DNA of 64,000 nucleotides from Nocardiopsis flavescens (GTDB lineage Bacteria > Actinomycetota > Actinomycetes > Streptosporangiales > Streptosporangiaceae), in the NCBI RefSeq assembly GCF_900141985.1, contig NZ_FQZK01000004.1, positions 186,001 to 250,000 on the forward strand. Reading direction: 5' to 3'. Of the stretch, positions 36,078 through 44,179 are shown in pieces (the first letter of the stretch is position 1; each line of letters begins with the position of its first letter). The position numbers were made by a program, and so were the translations under genes. The notes below the pieces were generated by a model. It had not been told where the DNA came from, ran no database searches, and saw nothing but the letters and a program-made list of their open reading frames with translations.

Positions 36078-36461
36078 TTACGCCTCCTGTAAGACGGAAA
36101 CGATGTTCCCGGCCGGGTCGGTGAACCAGGCGACCCTGGGCACCCCCCGGGCGATGCCGCGCCCGTCCTGGTCGAACCCCTCGTAGCGCAGGGTCCGCAC
36201 GCCCCGGCGGGCCAGCTCGTCCACCGCGGCCTCCACGTCGTCCACGACCAGGTTGAGCACGGTGTGGGTGGCGGGCACGTGGTCGGACTTGGGGTACACG
36301 AGGATCGCGTGGTCCCCGGCGAGGGCGATGCGGATCAGCCCCTCCCCCTCCATGCCCTCGACCGGCCGCACGTCCAGTCCCAGGGTCTCCCCGTAGAACT
36401 CGCGCGCCCGTGCGGTGTCGGGTACCGCGAAGGACCCGAAGGCCCGGTTCGTGTCGAACAT
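36078..36461 (-). CDS. VOC (glyoxalase/bleomycin-resistance) family protein 1
   Basis: The 127-residue protein has the paired beta-alpha-beta-beta-beta modules of the VOC superfamily: FGSFAVPDTARAREFYGETLGLDV at the start and VAWFTDPAGNIVSVLQ at the end. It may bind or modify a small toxic compound. ATG 36461 follows AGGAGG. It sits between a second VOC gene and the ECF sigma gene with spacings of 8 and 1 bases, so it belongs to the same operon. Metal ligands are not obvious (no first His), so a binding rather than an enzymatic role is possible. Confidence 0.82.
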   Translation of the reverse strand: MFDTNRAFGSFAVPDTARAREFYGETLGLDVRPVEGMEGEGLIRIALAGDHAILVYPKSDHVPATHTVLNLVVDDVEAAVDELARRGVRTLRYEGFDQDGRGIARGVPRVAWFTDPAGNIVSVLQEA

Positions 36462-36469
36462 GTCCCCTC

Positions 36470-36862
36470 CTAGGAGTCGGTCTCCGCCGCGGCCATGGCC
36501 GCGCGGTCGGCCGCGCCGAGCTGGATGATCTGGACGAGGTTGCCGTCGGGGTCGGCCGCGGTGGCGAACAGGCTGCCGCCGCGGTCCTCCAGCGGGCAGA
36601 CCCAGTCGGTGCCCAGCCCGTCCATGCGGGCGGCGACGGCGCGGGCGTCGTCCACGTCGAAGTTGATGATCATGCGGGTGGCGTCGGCGGCCCGGGGGCC
36701 GACGTCCTCGCGGCGGTCGATGAGCAGGTGGAAGCGGCCGAACCGCAGCACCCGGTAGGAGTCGACGTCGTCGTCGGAGTGGGGCTCCAGCGCGGCGGCG
36801 TACCAGTCGTGCAGGCGGTCGGGGTCGGTGCTGGCCAGCAGCATGCTGTCGAGGGTGGCCAC
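36470..36862 (-). CDS. VOC family protein 2
   Basis: The 130-residue protein shows the VOC pattern with DSMLLASTDPDRLHDWYAAAL, MIINFDVDDARAVAARMDGLGTDWV and LFATAADPDGNLVQIIQL. GTG 36862 follows GAGGAGG. It lies 9 bases after the MFS stop codon and 8 bases before the next VOC gene. The 70 bp before its start closely resemble the region before the MFS gene start, suggesting a second promoter or operator internal to the operon. Confidence 0.82.
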   Translation of the reverse strand: MATLDSMLLASTDPDRLHDWYAAALEPHSDDDVDSYRVLRFGRFHLLIDRREDVGPRAADATRMIINFDVDDARAVAARMDGLGTDWVCPLEDRGGSLFATAADPDGNLVQIIQLGAADRAAMAAAETDS

Positions 36863-36871
36863 GGTGCCTCC

Positions 36872-38446
36872 TCAGGCGTCCGGTACGGGTTCGTTCACCC
36901 GTACCGACCCGGGCGGGGCCGCGGACTCATCGGGTCCGGCCGGCTTCGCCGGGGTCCGCAGCAGGACCAGGGCCGCGCCGAACAGGGCCATGCCGACGGC
37001 GCCGGCGCCCCCGGCCAGGTTGAGGCCGTCCGTGAACGCCTCCCGGGCCGGGCCGAGCAGGGCCGCGGCGGTGGCGTCGGGCAGTGACCGGGCGACGTCG
37101 ACGGCCTGGGCGAGGGTGCTCCCGGCCGCCTCGGGAACGCCTTCGGGCACGGTCACGCCGGCTCGGTAGACGGCGGCGGAGAGGCTGCCGATGAGCGCGA
37201 TGCCCAGCGCGATGCCGAGCTCGCCGCTGGTCTCGGACAGGGAGGCGGCGGCACCGGCGCGCTCGGGGGGCGCCGAGCCGACGACGATGTCGGCCACCAG
37301 GGCGGCGCCCGGGCCGAGCCCCACGGAGGCCAGGAGCAGCCCGGCCATGACGGCGGGCGCCCCGTCCTGGGCGGGGGCCAGGGCCAGGACCGCGAACCCC
37401 GCGGCGGTGACGAACATGCCGCCGCCGATGACGCTCGCGCGGCCGACCCGGGCGGCCAGCGGCGGGGCGGCCAGGGTGGCGGCGACCATGGCCAGCGACG
37501 GCGGCAGCAGCCACAGGCCCGCGGTGAGCGGCGGGTACCCGGCGACGAGCTGGAAGTACTGGCTGATCAGCAGGAAGGTGCCGCCCATGGCCAGGGCCCC
37601 GCCCGCCATCACGGCCAGGGCGGCGCCGAAGCCCGGCGCCCGGAACAGGCGCAGGTCCAGCAGCGGGTCGGCCAGGCGCAGCTGGCGGCGGACGAACAGC
37701 GCGCCCGCGGCCAGCCCGGCGGCCGCGGTGAGCAGGGGCACGGCGGGGGCGTGACCGTCGGCGAGCGTCTTGAGCCCGTGGACGACGGGCAGCACGGCGG
37801 CCAGGGAGAGGGCCACGCTGGCGAGGTCGAGGCGGCCGGGGTGGTCGGCGCGCTGCTCGGGCAGCAGCAGCGGCCCGCACACCAGGAGGAGCGCCATGAC
37901 GGGCACCCCGAGCAGGAACACCGACCCCCACCAGAACCAGTGCAGGAGCACCCCGCCGACCACGGGCCCCAGGGCGGTGCCGCCCATGAAGCAGGCGCTC
38001 CAGACGGCGATGGCGGCGGCGCGGTGGCGCGGGTCGGGGAACATGCCGCCGATGAGGCCCAGGGTGGAGGGCATGAGGGTGGCCCCGGCGACGCCCATGA
38101 GGGCGCGGGTCGCGATGAGGAACTCGACGGTGGGCGCGAAGGCCGCCGCGGCCGAGGCCGCGCCGAACGCGGCGGCCCCGATCAGCAGCAGCCGGCGGCG
38201 GCCGACGCGGTCGCCGAGGGTGCCCATGGTGACGAGGAACCCGGCGACCATGAAGCCGTAGGCGTCCACGGCCCACAGCAGCTGGGGCCCGGTGGGGTCC
38301 AGGTCGGCGGCCAGGTGCGGCAGCGCCAGGTACAGCACGCTCATGTCCACGGACAGCAGCAGGGTGGGCAGGGCGAGCACGGCCAAGCCGAGCACGGCCC
38401 GGCGGTCGGGTCGGGCCGCCGGGGCGGCGGGGCGGGGTGCGGTCAC
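36872..38446 (-). CDS. MFS drug efflux transporter, DHA2 (EmrB/QacA) type
   Basis: The 524-residue protein has about 14 hydrophobic segments. LPTLLLSVDMSVLYLALPHLAADL is the DHA2 helix 1 pattern, MGTLGDRVGRRRLLLIGA is motif A, and ALMGVAGATLMPSTLGLIGGMFPDPRHR is the region of motifs B/C. It should export toxic organic compounds by proton antiport. GTG 38446 lies 7 bases after GGAGG. It is the first gene of an operon with two VOC genes and an ECF sigma factor. Its 3' end carries a sequence repeated just upstream of its own start. Confidence 0.9.
   Translation of the reverse strand: MTAPRPAAPAARPDRRAVLGLAVLALPTLLLSVDMSVLYLALPHLAADLDPTGPQLLWAVDAYGFMVAGFLVTMGTLGDRVGRRRLLLIGAAAFGAASAAAAFAPTVEFLIATRALMGVAGATLMPSTLGLIGGMFPDPRHRAAAIAVWSACFMGGTALGPVVGGVLLHWFWWGSVFLLGVPVMALLLVCGPLLLPEQRADHPGRLDLASVALSLAAVLPVVHGLKTLADGHAPAVPLLTAAAGLAAGALFVRRQLRLADPLLDLRLFRAPGFGAALAVMAGGALAMGGTFLLISQYFQLVAGYPPLTAGLWLLPPSLAMVAATLAAPPLAARVGRASVIGGGMFVTAAGFAVLALAPAQDGAPAVMAGLLLASVGLGPGAALVADIVVGSAPPERAGAAASLSETSGELGIALGIALIGSLSAAVYRAGVTVPEGVPEAAGSTLAQAVDVARSLPDATAAALLGPAREAFTDGLNLAGGAGAVGMALFGAALVLLRTPAKPAGPDESAAPPGSVRVNEPVPDA
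36885..36932. repeat. 48-bp imperfect direct repeat, copy A
   Basis: This copy lies in the last codons of the MFS gene and 23-70 bases upstream of the VOC 2 start. Together with flanking bases it contains a perfect dyad CGGTACGGGT (36881-36890) / ACCCGTACCG (36897-36906). It matches copy B at 38464-38511 with about four substitutions and two compensating single-base gaps. Confidence 0.8.
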
Positions 38447-38463
38447 GGTGTCCTCCGGTCCGA

Positions 38464-38511
38464 ACGGGTTCGTTCACACGTACGGACACGGAGGGGCCGC
38501 GGAACTCATCG
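38464..38511. repeat. 48-bp imperfect direct repeat, copy B
   Basis: This copy lies 18-65 bases upstream of the MFS start. It keeps ACGGGTTCGTTCAC and GGGGCCGCGGA from copy A, but its dyad is weaker and its reading frame is broken by a stop. Similarity continues through the ribosome site to the start codon (CACCGTG in both). Confidence 0.8.
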
Positions 38512-38571
38512 CGCCCGGGGAGCCGTTCGCCGGAGCGGCTTCCCGGCCTGACCCGTCGCCGCGGCGGCGGG

Positions 38572-39111
38572 TCAGGCCCGGAGGTCGGAGCGGGACCGGG
38601 CCTGGTGCCGGGCGGCCTTGGCGCGGTTGCCGCAGCCCGCCATGGAGCACCAGCGGCGGGTGCCGTTCTTGGAGGTGTCGAAGAAGTACAGGACGCAGTC
38701 GGGGTGGCCGCAGCGGCGGATGCGGTCCGGGGCCCGCAGCAGGTCGAGGTAGCCGTCGGCGGCGGCCCAGGCGGGCCCCCAGGCGGGGTCGTCGAACTCC
38801 ACGACCGCCCCCGGGGCCCCGCCGTCCAGGACCCTGCGCACTCTGCCGTGGGCCAGGACGCGGTTGAGGTCGGCGGTGGCGGCGGGGGATGCGGGGTCCT
38901 CGACGAGCCCGGTGAGGACGTCGCGAACGTGCCGGAGCGGGGGCAGGGCGGCCGCGTCGGCCGGGTGGCGGGCGGACAGGCCGTTGTCGGCCAGCCACCG
39001 GGCCAGGCCGCCGGGCGCGTCGAAGAGGTCGAAGCGCTCCCCGGCCGCCGCCCACCGGGTGTTGAGCAGGTCCATCGCGAGCGGTTCGCCCAGGAGCGGC
39101 CGGTCGTTCAC
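38572..39111 (-). CDS. CGNR zinc-finger (ABATE domain) putative regulator
   Basis: The 179-residue protein has an N-terminal ABATE domain (LAMDLLNTRWAAAGERFDLFDAPGGLARWL) and a C-terminal CGNR zinc ribbon: RCGHPDCVLYFFDTSKNGTRRWCSMAGCGNRAKAARH, with the Cys pairs CGHPDC and CSMAGCGNR. Such proteins are predicted ligand-responsive DNA-binding regulators. GTG 39111 has only a weak ribosome site. The gene is divergent from the VOC gene at 39290 and lies upstream of, and on the same strand as, the MFS operon, so it could regulate either. Its start region GGTGAACGACCGG resembles the dyad in repeats A and B. Confidence 0.85.
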   Translation of the reverse strand: MNDRPLLGEPLAMDLLNTRWAAAGERFDLFDAPGGLARWLADNGLSARHPADAAALPPLRHVRDVLTGLVEDPASPAATADLNRVLAHGRVRRVLDGGAPGAVVEFDDPAWGPAWAAADGYLDLLRAPDRIRRCGHPDCVLYFFDTSKNGTRRWCSMAGCGNRAKAARHQARSRSDLRA

Positions 39112-39214
39112 CGGTTCCGCACCCCCTTCCTCCGCGGACGTCCCCCGCGGCGGGAAGCCGCGGGCGGTCGCGGGATGCTACCAGCCACCTGCGACAACCA
39201 TCTAAACGGATTTC

Positions 39215-39243
39215 AGGGGTTGCCCCTTCCCCGACTAACCCCT
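39215..39243. promoter_or_regulatory. inverted repeat in CGNR/VOC divergent promoter region
   Basis: AGGGGTT (39215-39221) and AACCCCT (39237-39243) form a perfect 7-bp dyad across 15 bases, in a comparatively AT-rich region 47-75 bases upstream of the VOC gene. The arm spacing (22 bases centre to centre) fits two turns of DNA, so an operator is plausible. Confidence 0.45.
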
Positions 39244-39289
39244 AAAGTCACTTTCAACGGTTACATCCGACGACTCAAGGAGTGGTGTC

Positions 39290-39742
39290 ATGGCACCGAC
39301 CGACCTCGCCACCGGGCACGTGGGCCTGAACGTCACCGACCTCGCCCGCTCGCGCGCCTTCTACACGCGCGTCTTCGGCTTCGAGGTCCTGGGCGAGGGC
39401 TCCGAGGAGGGCCGCGGGTTCGCCTTCCTCGGCCGCGCGGGGCGGCTGGTCCTCACCCTGTGGCAGCAGGCGCGGGGGCCCTTCGACCGGACCGCATCCG
39501 GCCTGCACCACCTGTCCTTCGAGGTGGGCACGCTGGAGGAGGTCCGGGCCGCCGAGCGCGAACTGCGGGAGCTGTCCGTGGAGTTCGCCCACGACGGCGT
39601 GGTCCCCCACGGTGAGGGCGCCTCCTCCGGCGGGATCTTCTTCCACGACCCGGACGGGATCCGCCTGGAGATCTACGCCCCCGCCGGCGCGGAGTCCCTC
39701 CCCGCCCCGGCCGGCGGCGCGCCCGCCTGCGGCTTCTTCTGA
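39290..39742 (+). CDS. VOC family protein 3 (glyoxalase-like dioxygenase)
   Basis: The 150-residue protein has a conserved metal-site pattern: His in GHVGLNVTDLARSRAFYTRVFGFEV, His in SGLHHLSFEV, and Glu in FFHDPDGIRLEIYAP. These fit a metal-dependent VOC enzyme such as a dioxygenase or lyase, more than a binding protein. ATG 39290 follows AAGGAG at 7 bases. A short Cys-containing tail (GGAPACGFF) is unusual. It precedes the PNPOx-like, ferredoxin and reductase genes on the same strand by 65 bases and may share their promoter. Confidence 0.85.
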   Translation: MAPTDLATGHVGLNVTDLARSRAFYTRVFGFEVLGEGSEEGRGFAFLGRAGRLVLTLWQQARGPFDRTASGLHHLSFEVGTLEEVRAAERELRELSVEFAHDGVVPHGEGASSGGIFFHDPDGIRLEIYAPAGAESLPAPAGGAPACGFF

Positions 39743-39807
39743 ACTCGGTCCGCCCGCGAGCGGAGCCCCCACCACACCCACCGCTCCCACCACCCGACGG
39801 AGGAACC

Positions 39808-40707
39808 ATGGCACCACGCCGCCACCCCGGTGAGCGGGCCGTGCGCGAACGCGCCGGCCTGAGCGGCCGGGCCGCCCTCTCCGACGACGCGATCCGCGCG
39901 GAGATCCCCGAAGTCGCCGCCGCGTTCCTCGCCGAGCGGACCTGGCTGGTCCTGGGCGCCGTCGACGCCCACGGCGACCCGTGGTGCACCCTGCTCCGCG
40001 GCCCGGCCGGATTCCTGCGCGCGACCGGGCCGCGCACCCTGGACGCGGCCGCCCTGCCCGGCGCGGGCGACCCCCTGGACGCGCACGCCGCTGCCCGGGT
40101 CGGCCTGCTGGCGATCGACCCCCTGACGCGGCGCCGAATGCGGGTCAACGGGGTGGCGCGCCCGCGCCCGGGCGGGCTGCGCGTCACCACCGACCAGGTC
40201 TACGCCAACTGCCCCAAGTACATCCAGAAGCGGCACCCGCGGCCGGTTCCGCCGGGACGCCGGGGCGCTCCCGCCTGCGGCACGCGACTGTCCGCGGAGC
40301 AGCGGTCCCTGGTCGGCGGTGCGGACACGTTCTTCATCGCCACCTCGGGGCCGGACGGGGACGCCGACGCCAGCCACCGCGGCGGCGCGCCGGGGTTCGT
40401 GCGGGTCCACTCGCCCACCCGGCTCTCCTGGCCCGACTACGCGGGCAACGCGGTGTTCAACACCCTGGGCAACCTGTGGTCCCGGCCGCGGGCCGGCCTC
40501 CTGTTCCCGGACTGGGAGACGGGGGCCGTCCTGATGCTCACCGGGAGCGCCCGGGTCGGCTGGGAGGGGACCTCGCGCACGGTCGTGTTCGACGTCGGCC
40601 GGACGGTGTCCGTCCCCGGCGCGGGCCTGCTGGCGCCCGGGGAGCCCGGGTACTCCAGGTTCAACCCGCCCACCGCCCCCGCGTCCCCGGAAGGAGCTCC
40701 GCGATGA
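39808..40707 (+). CDS. PNPOx-like FMN-binding protein
   Basis: The 299-residue protein belongs to the pyridoxamine-phosphate-oxidase-like split-barrel flavoproteins: AAFLAERTWLVLGAVDAHGDPWCTL and MRVNGVARPRP in the first barrel, DTFFIATSGPDGDADASHRGGAPGFV and DYAGNAVFNTLGNLWSRPRAGLLFPDWETGAVLMLTGSARV in the second, giving two barrels in one chain. YANCPKYIQKRH is a conserved motif of the long members. It probably transfers electrons with FMN. ATG 39808 follows GGAGGAACC. Its stop overlaps the ferredoxin start, so it is functionally linked to the electron carriers. Confidence 0.85.
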   Translation: MAPRRHPGERAVRERAGLSGRAALSDDAIRAEIPEVAAAFLAERTWLVLGAVDAHGDPWCTLLRGPAGFLRATGPRTLDAAALPGAGDPLDAHAAARVGLLAIDPLTRRRMRVNGVARPRPGGLRVTTDQVYANCPKYIQKRHPRPVPPGRRGAPACGTRLSAEQRSLVGGADTFFIATSGPDGDADASHRGGAPGFVRVHSPTRLSWPDYAGNAVFNTLGNLWSRPRAGLLFPDWETGAVLMLTGSARVGWEGTSRTVVFDVGRTVSVPGAGLLAPGEPGYSRFNPPTAPASPEGAPR

Positions 40708-40898
40708 GAGTCGGTGTCGACCGCGACCGGTGCGAGGACCACGGCCAGTGCGTCTTCGCCGCCCCCGGGGTGTTCTCCTTCGACGACGACGAGAACCTCC
40801 TCTACGACCCCGCCCCGCCGCCCGGGGAGGCCGGGGCCGTCGCCGCCGCGGCGGCGGCCTGCCCGGTACGGGCGGTGCTCGTCGAGGGGGCGCCGTGA
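40704..40898 (+). CDS. 3Fe-4S ferredoxin
   Basis: The 64-residue protein has Cys10, Cys16 and Cys53-Pro in RCEDHGQC and ACPVRA. The second cluster position is His/Gly rather than Cys, as in the 3Fe-4S ferredoxins that reduce actinobacterial P450s. ATG 40704 overlaps the upstream stop (ATGA) and AAGGAG precedes it. The reductase start overlaps its stop (GTGA). No P450 lies in the operon; the nearest is at 18.5 kb. The acceptor may be that P450 or the neighbouring flavoprotein. Confidence 0.92.
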   Translation: MRVGVDRDRCEDHGQCVFAAPGVFSFDDDENLLYDPAPPPGEAGAVAAAAAACPVRAVLVEGAP

Positions 40899-42145
40899 GC
40901 GCCGCGCCCGACCCGGTCGTCGTCATCGGGGCGGGCCTGGCCGGGCTGCGGACCGCGGACGCCCTGCGCGAGCAGGGGTACACGGGCGGCCTGGTCCTCG
41001 TCGGGGACGAGCCCGACCCGCCCTACGACCGCCCGCCGCTGTCCAAGGACGTGCTCACCGGGCGCGTGCCCGTCTCCGCCGCCGACCTGCCGATCCCCGC
41101 CGGACTCGACGCGCGCACGGTCCTGGGGCGGGCCGCCGTCCGGCTCGACCGGGCCGCGCGCACCGTTCTGCTGAACGACGGCACCGAGCTGCGCTACGCC
41201 GGGCTGGTGGTCGCCACCGGGGCCGGCGCCGCGCCATGGCCCGGCCCGCGGACACCGGGGCCGGGAGTCCACCTGTTGCGCGGGCGCCGCGACGCGGTCG
41301 CGCTGCGCGCCGCGCTGCTCGGCGGCGGCCCCGTGCTGGTGGCCGGGGCGGGGTTCCTGGGCTGCGAGGTCGCCTCCGCCGCCCGGTCGATGGGGCTGGA
41401 GGTCACCCTGGTGGCACGGGGCGGGACGCCCCTGGAGTCCGCGGTCGGCGCGCGGGCGGGCGCCTTCATGGCCGCCGTGCAGGCCGACGCCGGGGTCGAC
41501 CTGCGCACGGGTACCGCGGTGGCGGCGCTGCCGGACCGCCGCGGGCGGGTCCTGCTGTCCGACGGGACCCGGGTGGCCGCCCGCACCGTCGTACTCGCCC
41601 TGGGCGCCCGGCCCGCCACGGACTGGCTGCGGGGCGGCGGGCTGCTCCTGGACCCGAAGACCGGCGCGCTGCTGTGCGACAGCCGCGGAAGGGCGCTGGA
41701 CCTGCGGGGCGACCCCGTACCGGACATCGTGGCACTGGGCGACGCCGCCGCACCGCCGCACCCCTGTCCCGGCCCGGGGACCCCTTCCCATCTCGCGCTC
41801 GGGCACTGGAGCGGGGCGGTGGACCGCGCCGCGGGCGCGGCGGCGGCCCTGCTGGGCGCGCCCCCGCCCCGGGAGCCGGTGGTCCCCTCGTTCTGGTCCG
41901 ACCAGTTCGGGCTGCGCCTGCGGTCGGTGGGGGTGCCGGGGGCGGCGGACCGGGCCGAGGTCCGCGAGCACGACCCCGTGCGGCGGCGGCTGGAGGTCGT
42001 CTACCTCCGGGGCGGCCGGACCGTCGGCGCGCTGACCGTGAACCGGACCTCGCGGCTGGCGGGCCACCGCCGGGAGATCGTGCGGGGCCTCCCGGGTCAA
42101 GAAGTGTCGACCGATTCCGGGATCGGCGTTGGCCGACAGCCGTGA
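40895..42145 (+). CDS. FAD-dependent ferredoxin reductase
   Basis: The 416-residue protein has two Rossmann domains: VVVIGAGLAGLRTADALREQGY for FAD and VLVAGAGFLGCEVASAARSMGLEV for NAD(P)H, with DRPPLSKDVLTG and the late FAD motif IVALGDAAA. These define the rhodocoxin/putidaredoxin-reductase class, which passes electrons from NADH to a small ferredoxin. The C-terminal domain (SFWSDQFGLRLRSVGVPG) is conserved in the class. GTG 40895 is translationally coupled to the ferredoxin gene. Confidence 0.92.
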   Translation: MSAAPDPVVVIGAGLAGLRTADALREQGYTGGLVLVGDEPDPPYDRPPLSKDVLTGRVPVSAADLPIPAGLDARTVLGRAAVRLDRAARTVLLNDGTELRYAGLVVATGAGAAPWPGPRTPGPGVHLLRGRRDAVALRAALLGGGPVLVAGAGFLGCEVASAARSMGLEVTLVARGGTPLESAVGARAGAFMAAVQADAGVDLRTGTAVAALPDRRGRVLLSDGTRVAARTVVLALGARPATDWLRGGGLLLDPKTGALLCDSRGRALDLRGDPVPDIVALGDAAAPPHPCPGPGTPSHLALGHWSGAVDRAAGAAAALLGAPPPREPVVPSFWSDQFGLRLRSVGVPGAADRAEVREHDPVRRRLEVVYLRGGRTVGALTVNRTSRLAGHRREIVRGLPGQEVSTDSGIGVGRQP

Positions 42146-42238
42146 CCTGCGTTGATAGCGTCGAGCGGTCGGCCGGGCACGCGGGGCGACCTGCCGGTGG
42201 CCCGGCGCCGCCGAAACCGACAGGCAGGAGAACACCCG

Positions 42239-43288
42239 ATGCGAGCCGTGGTCTTCGAGAACTACGAGCAGTTCCCGTCGCTGACCGACGTCCCCAAGCC
42301 GGAGCCGGGTCCCGGCGAGGTGCTGCTGCGGGTGGCGGGCGCGGGCGCCTGCCACTCCGACGTGAGCGTGTACCGCCACTTCAAGGAGGGGCAGCCGGGT
42401 GCGCAGAAGCCCCCGTTCGTGCTGGGCCACGAGAACTCCGGCTGGGTGGAGGCGCTCGGCGAGGGCGTGAGCGGGCGCGTCGAGGTCGGCGCCGCCTACC
42501 TGGTCTACGGGCCGATCGGCTGCGGCCACTGCCGCAAGTGCGCGCGCGGCCAGGACACCTACTGCGAGAACGCGGCCACGATGCCCTACCTGGCCACCGG
42601 CCTGGGCCGCGACGGAGGCATGGCCGAGTACATGACGGCGCCCGCCCACCACCTGGTGCCGCTGGGCGACGCCGACCCGGTGGCCGCCGCCCCGCTGTCG
42701 GACGCCGGGCTCACGCCCTACCACGCGATCAAGCAGGCGCTGCCGCACCTGGCGGGCGGCGGGCGCAACGCCCTGGTCATCGGCCTGGGCGGGCTGGGGC
42801 AGATCGGCGTGCAGATCCTGCGGGCCCTGACGGGGGCGACCGTGATCGCCACCGACGTCAAGCCCGAGGCCCTGGCCCGGGCGCGGGAGAACGGCGCGGT
42901 GACCGTCGCGGGCGGCGCGCGCCAGGTGGAGGAGATCCGGGAGATCACCGGTGGCCGGGGCGTGGACGCGGCGTTCGACTTCGTCGGGGTGACCCCGACG
43001 ATCGCGGCCGCCGCGGCCTCGATGGCCCAGGGCGGGCGGCTGACGGTGGTCGGCATCGGCGGCGGCACGCACGAGTTCTCGTTCTTCACCACCCCCTACG
43101 AGTCCTACGTCACCAACACCTACTGGGGGACGGTGGAGGACCTGTGGGAGGTGGTGGACCTGTACCGGGCCGGGCAGATCAGCCCCGACGTGGAGCGCTT
43201 CGGCATGGAGGACGCCCTGGAGGCGTACCGGCGGCTGGAGGCCGGGGAGGTCTCCGGCCGCGCCGTGGTGGTGCCCGGACAGAAGTGA
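42239..43288 (+). CDS. NAD(P)-dependent zinc alcohol dehydrogenase
   Basis: The 349-residue MDR enzyme has the catalytic zinc ligands in AGACHSDVSVY (Cys) and VLGHENSGWVE (His, Glu), the structural zinc lobe CGHCRKCARGQDTYC with four Cys, and the nucleotide loop VIGLGGLGQIGVQIL. It resembles adh-type enzymes oxidising aromatic or branched alcohols. ATG 42239 follows GCAGGAG. The ATG at 42152 upstream lacks a ribosome site. It stands after the ferredoxin reductase with a 93-bp gap and may have its own promoter. Confidence 0.9.
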   Translation: MRAVVFENYEQFPSLTDVPKPEPGPGEVLLRVAGAGACHSDVSVYRHFKEGQPGAQKPPFVLGHENSGWVEALGEGVSGRVEVGAAYLVYGPIGCGHCRKCARGQDTYCENAATMPYLATGLGRDGGMAEYMTAPAHHLVPLGDADPVAAAPLSDAGLTPYHAIKQALPHLAGGGRNALVIGLGGLGQIGVQILRALTGATVIATDVKPEALARARENGAVTVAGGARQVEEIREITGGRGVDAAFDFVGVTPTIAAAAASMAQGGRLTVVGIGGGTHEFSFFTTPYESYVTNTYWGTVEDLWEVVDLYRAGQISPDVERFGMEDALEAYRRLEAGEVSGRAVVVPGQK

Positions 43289-43376
43289 CCGGTTCGCGGC
43301 CTTCCCGGCTTCCGCCGTGGCCTGCGGCCTCGGTAGAGTGCGCCCGACCGATACGGGCCGGAAGAGGGCGGAACAG

Positions 43377-44162
43377 GTGGATCTGGGGATCGCGGGGAAG
43401 ACCGCGCTGGTGACGGCGGCGAGTTCGGGGCTGGGGCGGGCGATCGCCGTGGCCCTGGCCGCCGAGGGTGTGAACGTGGCGGTGACCGGCCGCGACAAGG
43501 AGCGCCTGACGAAGGTCGTGGAGGACTGCGACGCCCACGGCACGTCGGCGCTCTCGGTGGAGTGGGACCTGGCCGAGCACGACCGCGCCGCCGGGGTGGT
43601 CGAGTACGTGGAGAAGCGGCTGGGGTCGGTGGACATCCTGGTCAACAACACCGGCGGGCCGCCGCCCACCCCCGCGCTCGGGCAGGAGCCCGGGCTGTGG
43701 GAGGACATGTACGGCGCGATGGTGCTGCCGGTGATCCGGCTGACGGACGCCGTGGTCGGGGGGATGCGCGAGCGCGGCTGGGGCCGGGTGATCACGAGCA
43801 CCTCCGCCGGTCCGATCGCGCCCATCCCGAACCTGGGGGTGTCCAACACGCTGCGGGCGTCGCTGCACTCCTGGTCCAAGACGGTGGCGGGCGAGGTGGC
43901 CGGGGACGGGGTGACGGTCAACGTCATCGTCCCGGGCCGGATCTCCACCGCCCGCACCGACTCCCTGGACCGGGGGCGCGCCGAGCGGGAGGGCCGCACG
44001 GTGGAGGAGGTCGAGGCCGAGGCCGCGGCGACCATCCCGGTGGGCCGGTACGGCCGGGCCGAGGAGTACGGCGCGGTGGCCGCGTTCCTGGCGAGCGAGC
44101 AGGCGGCCTACGTGACCGGGTCGATCGTGCGGGTGGACGGCGGGGCGATCCCGACCGTCTGA
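43377..44162 (+). CDS. SDR-family protein with replaced Tyr/Lys active site
   Basis: The 261-residue protein has the SDR cofactor loop ALVTAASSGLGRAIAVAL, the NNTGGPPP strand (NNAG equivalent) and a C-terminal TGSIVRVDGGAIPTV. Where YxxxK is expected, it reads SNTLRAS (Asn and Arg). A subgroup of SDRs annotated as 3-oxoacyl-ACP reductases carries this change, and its activity is uncertain. GTG 43377 gives the family N-terminus; the ribosome site is weak. A TAGAGT -10 box lies at 43334-43339. A strong hairpin follows the stop. Confidence 0.85.
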   Translation: MDLGIAGKTALVTAASSGLGRAIAVALAAEGVNVAVTGRDKERLTKVVEDCDAHGTSALSVEWDLAEHDRAAGVVEYVEKRLGSVDILVNNTGGPPPTPALGQEPGLWEDMYGAMVLPVIRLTDAVVGGMRERGWGRVITSTSAGPIAPIPNLGVSNTLRASLHSWSKTVAGEVAGDGVTVNVIVPGRISTARTDSLDRGRAEREGRTVEEVEAEAAATIPVGRYGRAEEYGAVAAFLASEQAAYVTGSIVRVDGGAIPTV

Positions 44163-44179
44163 ACCACCGTGGCACGGGG

